From: Clostridia bacterium | Lineage (GTDB): Bacteria > Bacillota > Clostridia > Christensenellales > Borkfalkiaceae | Direction: 5' to 3' | Assembly (NCBI GenBank): GCA_017886575.1 | Contig: JAGHJP010000057.1 | Location: 1 to 49,231 of the forward strand | Length of the DNA: 49,231 nt | In this document: positions 36,340 through 45,406 of the stretch, in pieces | Layout: every line of letters begins with the position of its first letter | How positions within the stretch are numbered: position 1 is the first letter of the stretch | The notes under the pieces: model-generated | Databases searched by the model: none | What the model was told of the DNA's origin: nothing | Seen by the model: the letters and a program-made list of their open reading frames with translations, nothing else | Position numbers and translations under genes: made by a program

Positions 36340-37767
36340 TTATTTTCCGGTTTCGTCCGTCTCCGCCGCCTTTACCCTGCGGTAATACCCGTCCAGCTCG
36401 GCGGGAGAAAGAGCCGTGATGTCCCTGCCGTCGGCGATGACGGCGCTTTCTAGCGCGGTGAAGCGGCGGGCAAATTTCTGCACGCTCTCTTTTAAGGCGA
36501 GTTCGCAGTCCACGCCCGCAAGCCTTCCCGCGTTGACGACCGAAAAGAGCAGGTCGCCAAGCTCCTCGCGCGCCTTCCGTTCGTCCCCTTCCTCGCAGAC
36601 ATGCTCCCACTCTTTCAGTTCTTCGACGATTTTTTCCGCCGCCGCGGAGACGGAAGGGAAGTCGAACCCGCTCTTGCCGGCGCGCTTTTGCACCTTCTGC
36701 GCCCGCATGCAGGCGGGGAAGCAGGCGGGCACGTCGTTCACCGCTTTGGAGAAGGTGTCCTGCCCCTTCTCCTTCTTCTTGTTCGCCTCCCACACCGAGA
36801 GGGCGGACGCCTCGTCCGCCGCCTTGTCCTTGCCGAAAATGTGCGTGTGGCGGTGGATGAGTTTTTCGCACAGTTCGGTCAGGGCGTCGGTGAGGTCGAA
36901 CGCCCCGCGCTCCTCCTGCATGACGGCGTGAAAGACGGCTTGTAGCAAAACGTCCCCCGTCTCTTCGCGGATCTTGCCGGGGTCGCCCGCGTCGATGGCG
37001 TCCACGAGCTCGTACGCCTCTTCCACCATGTTCATGCGGATGCTCTCGGGGGTCTGCACCTTGTCCCACGGGCAGCCGTCGGGGCGGCGCAGGCGGCGGA
37101 TGATATTTTGCAGGTCGTAAATGTCGAATCGCGACTTTTCCAAAAGCGGCAGGGCGGGCACGACGACCGCCGCCGTTTCGTCATACCCCTTCTGGCGGTC
37201 GAGCTCGTACACCCTGACCTTTTTGGCTTTGCCGCCGCGCACGAAGAACACCTTGTTCTCCTCGCCGACGCGGTCGCCCAGGATGAGTTTGACGTCCCCC
37301 GCCACAAATTCATCGTCCACGTCGTAGATGACGGCGGGCAGGGTGAGGTTTTCCGTTTCTTTGAGTTCGTACGCCGACACCCGCGCGAAGGCCGTGCCGG
37401 GCAGGCGGGCGAGCTCCAGCGCGCGCTCGGCTTTGGAAACCCCGGCGACGACCCGCACGCCGCGGCGGGCGGCAAGGTACTGCGCGCAGCGGTCCTCGCC
37501 GACGGCGCCCGCGCAGCAATAGACGACCTCTTCCGCTTTGCCCGCGTTCCAAATGTATGCCGCCGCCTTTTTGTACCAGGTCTCGAAAGAGCGGGTGCGC
37601 GGGAACGCCCCGTCCAGCGTTTCGTACCGCACGCCGAGGGCGTCGAGCGTTGCCGCCGCGCTGCCCTTGCCCGAGCGCAAAATGATTTTGCCGGCGGAGA
37701 GAAGGGCGCTCCTGCCGCGCTCCGTCAGATCCCCCGCTTCCGTGCCCAATCCGACCAATGTGACCAT
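36340..37767 (-). CDS. mazG: MazG-type NTP pyrophosphohydrolase with tetrapyrrole-methylase-like domain (YabN)
   Basis: The 475-residue protein matches the two-part YabN architecture. Residues 1-220 look like a tetrapyrrole methylase fold (MVTLVGLGTEAGDLT at the start). The rest holds two MazG units with their metal-binding helices: VEEAYELVDAI with EETGDVLLQ, and VEELKEWEHV with REELGDLLFS. MazG hydrolyses abnormal or excess nucleoside triphosphates. The start at 37767 follows AAGGAG; the frame upstream to 37839 is unsupported. Same place, behind spoVT and yabM, as in Bacillus, where the gene is called yabN. Confidence 0.94.
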   Translation of the reverse strand: MVTLVGLGTEAGDLTERGRSALLSAGKIILRSGKGSAAATLDALGVRYETLDGAFPRTRSFETWYKKAAAYIWNAGKAEEVVYCCAGAVGEDRCAQYLAARRGVRVVAGVSKAERALELARLPGTAFARVSAYELKETENLTLPAVIYDVDDEFVAGDVKLILGDRVGEENKVFFVRGGKAKKVRVYELDRQKGYDETAAVVVPALPLLEKSRFDIYDLQNIIRRLRRPDGCPWDKVQTPESIRMNMVEEAYELVDAIDAGDPGKIREETGDVLLQAVFHAVMQEERGAFDLTDALTELCEKLIHRHTHIFGKDKAADEASALSVWEANKKKEKGQDTFSKAVNDVPACFPACMRAQKVQKRAGKSGFDFPSVSAAAEKIVEELKEWEHVCEEGDERKAREELGDLLFSVVNAGRLAGVDCELALKESVQKFARRFTALESAVIADGRDITALSPAELDGYYRRVKAAETDETGK

Positions 37768-37823
37768 TGCCTTGTTCTCCTTGTCGTGAATTTTCCGCCG
37801 CAAAAAACATAAAGTAAAGAATG

Positions 37824-37852
37824 CCCGCCCGCAGGGCAAGCCTGCGGGCGGG
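37824..37852. terminator. Strong hairpin between yabM and mazG
   Basis: Perfect 12-bp GC stem (37824-37835 with 37841-37852), five-base loop. T content after it on the minus strand is only moderate, so it may be a partial terminator or an mRNA-stabilising hairpin within the spoVT-yabM-mazG-dus cluster. Confidence 0.5.
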
Positions 37853-37879
37853 AGAAAAGTTTTTCCGTTTTTTCTTCCC

Positions 37880-39178
37880 CTATGCCCGTTCGCGGCGCAG
37901 ACTGCTAATTAAGTTTAGCACAAACGCCGTCAAATAGCAACCGTTTGCGGCGAACGCCATGCCCGCCACGGAAATATTTTCCGCCCGCACGAGAAAAAAA
38001 ACAAGCGCCGTTTTGACGGCGACCGCCGCCGCCATGTTGCCCGCCGCGCGCAGCGCCCTGCCCCTGCCGATGAGGCACGCCGAAAGGGTCTGCGCGCAGG
38101 CGTGCGTGACCGCCGTCGGCGCCATGATCTTCACCAGCGTTTCGAGAACGTCCAGCCGCTCGGCGCTCAGCCGCCGGAAGAACAACCCGCCGAGCGGACG
38201 GGCGAAAAAGAAGAGCACCAGGGCGCAGGGCAGGCTGACGAGGAGGGTGAACCCCAGGGCTTTGAGCGCCTTGCCGCGCGCGCCCGCTTTGCCGCTCAGC
38301 CGCGGGATGATGGACACGGCGAATCCGTAACAGACGGAAACGGGCAGCCCCGTCAGCGTCACCGCGCCCCCTGCGTACAGACCGTACAGGGCGACCGCCT
38401 CTTCGCTGTACGCGCGCATCAGTTTTACACCCAGCCAGCTGTCGATGAACTGCGAAAGGGGCAATATTGCCGCCGCCAGCGCGACGGGAAGGGTCAGGGA
38501 GAGCAGCTTTTTATATGTTGGCGGCGGAGAAGCATAGAGCGGTTTGACGCCCCGTTCGGCGCGGTAACGGCGGAACATGTAGAATACCGCCCAGCCCTCG
38601 CTCAAAGACACCGCGGCGAGCACGGCGGTGACGGCGTGCAGCGTGTTGCGACGGAACACCCAGGCAAGGACAACGGAGAAAAGCCCCTTGACGACCTGCT
38701 CGCCGATCTCCGAGAAGGCGGTGGGCAGCATATCGCACTTGCCCTGAAAATAGCCGCGAAAGACGGACAGCAGGGACACGAGGAGCACGGACGGGCAGAG
38801 GGCGACATAGCACCACCTTAAATCTTCCCCCTGCAGATCGCTGATGACCCCGCGCAAGGCAAACATCAGGATCGTGCCGCCCATGCCCACAAAGAAGAAC
38901 AATGAGAAGGCGGTGCGGAATACCGTTCTTCCGTCTCCGCCCGCCCGCTCTTCCCGCGCCACGATGCGCGAGATGCCCGACGGCAGTCCCGCCGAAGAGA
39001 CGGTGAGCAGCAGACAATAGAAGGGATAGGCGAGCTGATAGAGCCCCACGCCCTCCGCCCCCAAAAGCCCCGTCAGGGGAATGCGCGCCGCCGCGCCGAT
39101 GACCTTGGCAAAAAAACTGCCCAGAGATATGATGAACGCGCCGTGCAAAAACCCCTGCCGTTCCCGTTGTACCCGCAT
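37880..39178 (-). CDS. yabM: SpoVB/YabM-like polysaccharide flippase (MATE/MOP superfamily)
   Basis: A 432-residue integral membrane protein with about 12-14 helices. Family features are GSFFAKVIGAAARIPLTGLLGAEGVGLYQLAYPFY near the N-terminus (split here only for description: a first helix, then a GLLG turn) and SLLSVFRGYFQG, as in SpoVB and MurJ-like lipid-linked oligosaccharide flippases. Position between spoVT and yabN identifies it as the YabM counterpart. I start at ATG 39178 (GGGAGG seven bases upstream); the longer frame to 39247 covers the spoVT terminator. Substrate unknown; a role in spore envelope or cell-wall assembly is inferred from family and context. Confidence 0.9.
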   Translation of the reverse strand: MRVQRERQGFLHGAFIISLGSFFAKVIGAAARIPLTGLLGAEGVGLYQLAYPFYCLLLTVSSAGLPSGISRIVAREERAGGDGRTVFRTAFSLFFFVGMGGTILMFALRGVISDLQGEDLRWCYVALCPSVLLVSLLSVFRGYFQGKCDMLPTAFSEIGEQVVKGLFSVVLAWVFRRNTLHAVTAVLAAVSLSEGWAVFYMFRRYRAERGVKPLYASPPPTYKKLLSLTLPVALAAAILPLSQFIDSWLGVKLMRAYSEEAVALYGLYAGGAVTLTGLPVSVCYGFAVSIIPRLSGKAGARGKALKALGFTLLVSLPCALVLFFFARPLGGLFFRRLSAERLDVLETLVKIMAPTAVTHACAQTLSACLIGRGRALRAAGNMAAAVAVKTALVFFLVRAENISVAGMAFAANGCYLTAFVLNLISSLRRERA

Positions 39179-39231
39179 GTCCGACCTCCCTTCTCGCTTG
39201 CGGCGCGGTACGCCGCCCGTTCCGCTCTCAG

Positions 39232-39258
39232 AAAAAAAGGGCGGCATTCCGCCCTTTT
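39232..39258 (-). terminator. Terminator after spoVT
   Basis: Perfect 10-bp stem (39235-39244 with 39249-39258), four-base loop, and seven T residues on the minus strand (39238-39232). Confidence 0.88.
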
Positions 39259-39283
39259 GCGCAAAACCTGCCGCGCCGTTCCT

Positions 39284-39829
39284 TCAGTTGAATTGGTTGG
39301 CGAGCATTTCCGCCGTGAGCTGCGCGAGTTTGATGGACGCGTTTTCTATCTTCACGCCCTCCTTGACCGACAGCAGCACCACAGCGCCCAAACAGTCCCC
39401 GCCCGACACGATGGGAATGATGAGCTGGGCGTAATACGCGTCCGTTTCCTCCCCCTCGGTAACGGGCAGCACGGCGCCGCCGTCGCTGCGATCGGCAAGA
39501 TAACTGCGCCGCTCGCGGAGCACCCTGTCCATCTCGCGGGAGAGATGCCGACCCAACCCCCGCTTGCCCTCGCCGACCGCCGACAAAATTTCGTCCGTGT
39601 CGGCAATGACGGTCAAAAGGCCGCTCAGATCGCTGAGCGTGCGCGCCGTCGCCTCGCTGAACTTGTCAAGCGTGGCGATGGGAGAATATTTTTTGAGCAT
39701 GAGCTCGTCCCGTTCGGTGAATATCTCGAGGGGATCGCCCTCCTTGATCCGCAGCGTGCGGCGGATCTCTTTGGGGATGACCACCCGCCCGAGTTCGTCT
39801 ATCCTTCTTACGATTCCTGTAGCTTTCAT
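39284..39829 (-). CDS. spoVT: Stage V sporulation regulator SpoVT
   Basis: SpoVT is an AbrB-family regulator that tunes late forespore gene expression. The 181-residue protein has the N-terminal swapped-hairpin DNA-binding domain (MKATGIVRRIDELGRVVIPK, then RRTLRIKEGDPLEIF) and a C-terminal GAF domain (about 55-180), the exact SpoVT arrangement and length. GGAGGT lies four bases before ATG 39829; the upstream frame to 39991 is not protein-like. A candidate sigma-G promoter precedes it. Its presence is the best evidence in the window that the organism forms spores or descends from spore formers. Confidence 0.96.
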   Translation of the reverse strand: MKATGIVRRIDELGRVVIPKEIRRTLRIKEGDPLEIFTERDELMLKKYSPIATLDKFSEATARTLSDLSGLLTVIADTDEILSAVGEGKRGLGRHLSREMDRVLRERRSYLADRSDGGAVLPVTEGEETDAYYAQLIIPIVSGGDCLGAVVLLSVKEGVKIENASIKLAQLTAEMLANQFN

Positions 39830-39844
39830 AAAGACCTCCGCAAG

Positions 39845-39873
39845 AAGTATGTGAAAGTATTGTCGGTTTATAC
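39845..39873 (-). promoter_or_regulatory. spoVT: Candidate sigma-G promoter of spoVT
   Basis: On the minus strand GTATA (39873-39869), 17-base spacer, CATACTT (39851-39845), close to the sigma-G pattern (GNATR, CATNNTA) with the last base differing. SpoVT is sigma-G controlled in Bacillus, which supports the reading. Only 15 bases separate the -10 from the ATG. Confidence 0.4.
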
Positions 39874-39964
39874 CTTCATGCGCCGAATTTTCTTTTTGCG
39901 GCAAATGCGCGCTTTTCTGCCTTATTTTTCCGCGCCCCCGCGCCGCTTTCCGCCCCAAGGCACG

Positions 39965-40017
39965 AAAAAACGCCCCTTGCTCGGAAAACACAAAACATCG
40001 CTATGACAAGAGGCGTT
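39965..40017 (-). terminator. Terminator of the AT-rich two-gene island
   Basis: Arms of 11 bp with one mismatch (40017-40007 with 39979-39969 on the minus strand), a long 27-base loop and a T6 tract (39970-39965). It closes the XRE-HEPN operon 84 bases after its last stop codon. Confidence 0.7.
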
Positions 40018-40100
40018 AATATAAAAATATAATCAAACGACCACAGCTCTATTAAAAAATAAATTGAAAACAATAAATATTATGCTACTCTTAACTATAA

Positions 40101-40973
40101 TTAAATCACTACAATATTCCCTTGCTCAACTATTGGCTGTTGTTTCGGTCTGATATAAAACTCTATATGGTCTGTCTCGATAAGCAAATTATTCTCTTTA
40201 TCGAATTGTTTTACAACATAAGCATATCGTCCGTACGCCAAACCTGTAATTGACTTGAAAAATATTCCGTTTTCTACCGTAGCCTTCATTATCACTGCCC
40301 ATGAGAGTACATTTTCCCGATTAACCAGACCATAACGACCTCCAACCTTTATAATTTCTGTTTTTTCAGGGATAAATAACGATATTTCGCTATGATCATA
40401 GTTATCTGCGCATGGTTGAAAATAAATATTGACCAAACTTTCGCCGACGGAATGTTTGATTGCAGCGCGTTTTAAAGTGTTTTCTTTTCGCAAAACTTCT
40501 TGCCTTTCAGCATACGCCTGCTTGTCTGCCTCTTGATAGGCAATTTTTATTTCCAGATCATCGGCAATATTTTTTATAAATTTTAATCTTATCGCGTCAA
40601 TCCTATCATTGAAATCAACTGCAATAACAAATTGATCCTCACCGCTCCCCTTTGCACGCAACATTCCGGCACGCGACATATTGGTCTGTGTCGTTGTAGT
40701 GTCTTTAGAGATGGGAATATCTATGTATGTATTATTTGTCTTAACCTGAACCGAATCAATAAAAGGGCATTTGCTCTTAGAAATTGCCAATTCGTATATT
40801 GTCTTGGTAATATCTTGATCTTGTTTGATTGTAAAGAAATTAGTTTTTTTATCGTAACAACCATAAGTATCGTCTTTACATGATTTGCCGACAGGAGCGC
40901 AGTCAGAAAATAAGAATGTTCCCTTGCCATTATCTTTTATGTGTGATAACAAATATTCCTGATATTTATTCAT
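40101..40973 (-). CDS. Uncharacterised protein, partner of the XRE-HEPN gene
   Basis: A 290-residue soluble protein that I do not recognise. There is no signal peptide or membrane segment. It begins MNKYQEYLLSHIKDNG, has five cysteines in its first 70 residues (SDCAP, KSCKDD, YGCYDK, KSKCPF among them), a central Lys/Glu-rich stretch (about 150-180) that is probably helical, and a beta-rich second half ending in IEFYIRPKQQP. Codons are strongly AT-biased, unlike the flanking genes. AAGGAG overlaps the end of the XRE-HEPN gene and lies about seven bases before ATG 40973; the 11-base gap means one transcript. It could be an antitoxin, sensor or effector; nothing in the sequence decides this. 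Confidence 0.8.
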   Translation of the reverse strand: MNKYQEYLLSHIKDNGKGTFLFSDCAPVGKSCKDDTYGCYDKKTNFFTIKQDQDITKTIYELAISKSKCPFIDSVQVKTNNTYIDIPISKDTTTTQTNMSRAGMLRAKGSGEDQFVIAVDFNDRIDAIRLKFIKNIADDLEIKIAYQEADKQAYAERQEVLRKENTLKRAAIKHSVGESLVNIYFQPCADNYDHSEISLFIPEKTEIIKVGGRYGLVNRENVLSWAVIMKATVENGIFFKSITGLAYGRYAYVVKQFDKENNLLIETDHIEFYIRPKQQPIVEQGNIVVI

Positions 40974-40984
40974 AGCACATCTCC

Positions 40985-42922
40985 TTATTTCAACCCACAG
41001 ATGTATTGAATACAAAAATCAAGCTCTTCTTTTGTCATGCTGTCAACTTTCTTTTCGGAATGAACGACACTATTGCGATACTTACGAAGTTTTTGAAGAT
41101 AAGGAACAAATTTTACTGTACGCTTTTCCATATACCCCCATCCATCATCTTCTTCATAAGACCCATGTTGCGAACAATATCTTTCGAGCATCTCTGAAAA
41201 ATCGCCTTCGTAATGATATTTGCTTTTTAATACAGCTTCCAACCGCACACATAGCTTTATTGCTACCAAATCGCCATTTCCTTTTGCCAGTTCATTACGG
41301 AAAAATTCTTCATTTAACTCTTCGATGATCTTGTCCGCATTATTTTTTTCTTTCAAATCATTGACAACTTGTTTTTTGCAAAGTTTTATATATTCTGCCA
41401 ACTCGTCACTATTGCTGATAGTTATTAAATTTGGCTTAAACCTATTTGATTTTAACCCTTCATGGGAATGAACAAATCCTGAAAAATTTTCTTTATTTCT
41501 CAGTTTGAAGTATTTCAAATTCGGATTATCTCTTTCGTATTGTTCAAAAAAACGTTCAACGGTATTTTCGATAAAAGGAGGAAGTTTCTTTTTTTCTAAA
41601 ATCCATTGCTCTATTTTTTCTTTATTTCCTTCTGTAGCGTAATTTGCCAAATAAGTATCATTATGATTAACAGCATATTCAAAAAGGAAACGCCAATCTT
41701 CACCATTAACCTCCTGCTGTATCTGTTTAATGATAGCAGCTTGTTGTTCATACTTTGAAACAGGATATTTTTCTAACGCTTTTTCTATCAAAACAATATC
41801 ATCAACAGCCAACAATTCATCTATAGTAATGATCCCGTTGTGAATGGATGATTGAACAAGCACTTCTTGTTTTGACACCGATTTATCAAGTTTCAGTTTC
41901 GCGACACGAATCTCATCATCCGAAACGACCCCGCAATTGAACCCCCACGACATTACGCCTCTGTTCAGGCTGTTCATTTGGTCGATCATTTCAAAATCAT
42001 TTTTTTGAAGAGCCGCCTTCAACGTTTTGTCCAGTATTCTGACCAAACCGTGTCCGACTTGACTATATTGAAAACCGATAAAATAGTAATTGTTGACGTA
42101 ATTATGCTTGTCCTTCAGGTTGTCATAGGCATATTGATTGTTTTCTTCCGACAAAGTAAGGAGCCGCTCTAAAAGATCGGTATTTCCGACTTCATAGCAA
42201 GCATCGATCAGATAGGGAAACGCATGATACCATACACATTTGCGCCCGCGCTGCTTTCCCAATAAAAAATCGATCGTCGTTTCATTGATCCTTTTATCGG
42301 TAACGATCATCGTGAAAAAGTCATCCGGCAATACGCAGACATACCGATCGTTCCCCTGGCTCTTACCAAAATGTTCCAATGCACCGACGGGCAGCAACCC
42401 CATTATGTCCTCGGGAGAATCAAACCTATAAAAAAACCTGTGAGGTCCTAAGTAAAATCCTGTCTTACTCAATAATTCAACATGGTTTGATAACAGACAG
42501 AATTTCAATGCGGTCAAAATATCGAATGAAGATATAGCCTTTTTGTCTGACGCACATACCGCGGCAAAGACGTTGAGGCTTTCATATTGTTTTATATAAT
42601 CAATGAGACATTTATTATTCTCATCTTTTTGTTGATAATTTATGTCCTTTAAAAGAGTGACATCATCATTTTTTGCACACAACTCGGCCTTCGACATTGT
42701 AATGATTTCGGGCTGCATTTTTTTGCCCGTCATAAGGTAATCAAGGCTGACCCCGAAAATATCGGCAAGTTTCGGAAGCATTGTATATTCAGGATAGCCC
42801 GCCTCGCTTTCCCATTTGCTTACAGTCTTATCGCTGACATTCAACCGCTCGGCAAGTTCTACCTGCGTCCACCCCTTGGCTTTGCGCAATTCAGCTATCG
42901 TTTTCCCTATACTATGATCCAT
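40985..42922 (-). CDS. XRE-family regulator fused to a large C-terminal region with HEPN-type motif
   Basis: Residues 5-65 are a classical helix-turn-helix of the XRE/Cro type (TIAELRKAKGWTQVELAERL, then VSDKTVSKWE). Residues 70-540 are alpha-helical by composition, with loosely similar helix pairs, and match nothing I know. The last 110 residues look like a HEPN domain: a helix around RLEAVLKSKYHY, a long helix, then the diagnostic RKYRNSVVHSE with R616-N617 and H621 (Rx4H). HEPN domains are often RNases in toxin-antitoxin and phage-defence systems. The gene is clearly AT-rich against its GC-rich surroundings. AAGGGG precedes the ATG. Two promoters and operator-like repeats upstream suggest self-control. 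Confidence 0.88.
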   Translation of the reverse strand: MDHSIGKTIAELRKAKGWTQVELAERLNVSDKTVSKWESEAGYPEYTMLPKLADIFGVSLDYLMTGKKMQPEIITMSKAELCAKNDDVTLLKDINYQQKDENNKCLIDYIKQYESLNVFAAVCASDKKAISSFDILTALKFCLLSNHVELLSKTGFYLGPHRFFYRFDSPEDIMGLLPVGALEHFGKSQGNDRYVCVLPDDFFTMIVTDKRINETTIDFLLGKQRGRKCVWYHAFPYLIDACYEVGNTDLLERLLTLSEENNQYAYDNLKDKHNYVNNYYFIGFQYSQVGHGLVRILDKTLKAALQKNDFEMIDQMNSLNRGVMSWGFNCGVVSDDEIRVAKLKLDKSVSKQEVLVQSSIHNGIITIDELLAVDDIVLIEKALEKYPVSKYEQQAAIIKQIQQEVNGEDWRFLFEYAVNHNDTYLANYATEGNKEKIEQWILEKKKLPPFIENTVERFFEQYERDNPNLKYFKLRNKENFSGFVHSHEGLKSNRFKPNLITISNSDELAEYIKLCKKQVVNDLKEKNNADKIIEELNEEFFRNELAKGNGDLVAIKLCVRLEAVLKSKYHYEGDFSEMLERYCSQHGSYEEDDGWGYMEKRTVKFVPYLQKLRKYRNSVVHSEKKVDSMTKEELDFCIQYICGLK

Positions 42923-42954
42923 AAATTTGTTCCCCTTGTTTAATCGATAAATTC

Positions 42955-42983
42955 ATTATAGCAAAAGTGTCAAAAAAAGTAAA
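42955..42983 (-). promoter_or_regulatory. Promoter P1 of the XRE-HEPN operon
   Basis: On the minus strand TTTACT (42983-42978), 17-base spacer, perfect TATAAT (42960-42955). The start lies about 25 bases before the ATG. Confidence 0.8.
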
Positions 42984-42995
42984 CCTACTTATTTT

Positions 42996-43042
42996 CTACA
43001 CGAAACGTAGAGTTTTGAGTAACGAAACGTTTGTTCTCTACG
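42996..43042. promoter_or_regulatory. Operator-like repeats of the XRE-HEPN operon
   Basis: Two direct copies of acgaaacgt start at 43000 and 43022, exactly 22 bp apart, two helical turns. Inverted heptamers cgtagag (43006-43012) and ctctacg (43036-43042) frame the second copy, and tctac/gtaga flank the first (42996-43012). They lie between P1 and P2, a natural place for autoregulation by the XRE protein. Confidence 0.6.
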
Positions 43043-43051
43043 ATCAATAGA

Positions 43052-43080
43052 ATTATATCATATCACATTAAAAATGTCCA
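43052..43080 (-). promoter_or_regulatory. Promoter P2 of the XRE-HEPN operon
   Basis: On the minus strand TGGACA (43080-43075), 17-base spacer, perfect TATAAT (43057-43052). Its transcript, starting near 43045, would include the operator repeats. Apart from P1, P2, the operator and the clpX terminator I see nothing else in the 332-base gap 42923-43254. Confidence 0.75.
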
Positions 43081-43172
43081 TAGTCTTTAAAAAATAATTT
43101 CCAAAACGTCTGCAAGCGATCCTCCCGCGTATAAGTTATATTCGGAATTGAACTTTTTCCGCCGTCACATGC

Positions 43173-43203
43173 AAAACGGCGGGGCATATCTGCCCCGCCT
43201 TTT
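43173..43203. terminator. Hairpin terminator after clpX
   Basis: Perfect 9-bp GC stem (43178-43186 with 43191-43199), four-base loop, AAAA on the left and TTTT on the right. A second small hairpin (about 43222-43241) lies closer to the clpX stop. Confidence 0.65.
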
Positions 43204-43254
43204 GCGGTTTTCCCAAATACCATGCCCGCATATACGGGCATTTTCGCTATGACG

Positions 43255-44562
<1,308 letters not shown>

Positions 44563-44717
44563 AAATAGAATCCTCCCGTTTGACTGCTTTGCCGCAACGA
44601 ACGGCAAATACGATGGGTCCATGCCAAAGACGAACGCCCTTTTCCGTTTTCGAGCGAAGAGTATGGTGAATTAGGAAGCGGGTGGAAGATTACCGCCTCC
44701 GCCCGCTCTCATGCGCT

Positions 44718-45311
44718 TCATCTCTTATAATATACCTTGTCGATGAGTCCGTACTTTTGCGCCTCTTCCGCGGTGAGGTAATTGTCCCTGTCGGTGTCGC
44801 GTTCCAGCTCTTCCGGCGTCCTGCCCGTATTCTCGGCGAGAATGCGGGTGAGTTTTTCCTTGATCCGCAGGATGTGTTCGGCCTGGATCTTGATGTCGCT
44901 TGCCTGCCCCTGCGCGCCGCCAAGCGGCTGGTGGATCATGATCTCGCTGTTGGGCATGGCGTACCGCTTGCCCTTGGCGCCGCTCGATAAGAGGAAGGCG
45001 CCCATGGACGCCGCCAGACCCACGCAGGTCGTGGACACGTCGCAACGGATGAAGTTCATGGTGTCGTAGATCGCCATGCCCGCCGAGACCGAGCCGCCCG
45101 GGCTGTTGATGTACAGCGCGATGTCCTTGGCGGGGTCCTTGGCTTCGAGATAGATGAGCTGCGCCACGACGGTGTTCGCCACCGCGTCGTCGATCTCCCC
45201 GCTCAGGAAAATGATCCTGTCCTCCAACAGACGGGAGTACAGATCGTAGCTTCTTTCGCCGCTCGAAGTGCGCTCCACGACGTAGGGGATCAAAACATTC
45301 TTTTCGTTCAT
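44718..45311 (-). CDS. clpP: ATP-dependent Clp protease proteolytic subunit ClpP
   Basis: ClpP forms a double heptameric ring of serine protease subunits. The 197-residue protein carries the full triad: S102 ([11 protein letters not shown]), H127 (IMIHQPLGG) and D176 (DTDRDNYL), plus the N-terminal LIPYVVER loop. I start at ATG 45311; GGAGG lies 13 bases upstream, a little far but the only candidate. The frame extends to 45383 without support. It lies between tig (95-base gap) and clpX (155-base gap). Confidence 0.97.
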   Translation of the reverse strand: MNEKNVLIPYVVERTSSGERSYDLYSRLLEDRIIFLSGEIDDAVANTVVAQLIYLEAKDPAKDIALYINSPGGSVSAGMAIYDTMNFIRCDVSTTCVGLAASMGAFLLSSGAKGKRYAMPNSEIMIHQPLGGAQGQASDIKIQAEHILRIKEKLTRILAENTGRTPEELERDTDRDNYLTAEEAQKYGLIDKVYYKR

Positions 45312-45406
45312 GCTGTTATGACCGCCTCCTGTCACTGAATTTGTCCGAAAGCCCGCAGCGCCGGGCAGAGCCGCGCCCCGCAAAGGGTCGAAGGGTCTTT
45401 CAAGCC

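Noticed and set aside
40101-42922. Prophage or insertion sequence explanation for the AT-rich island
   Set aside because: No integrase, transposase, terminal inverted repeats or phage structural genes are present; only a 10-base direct repeat hints at insertion.
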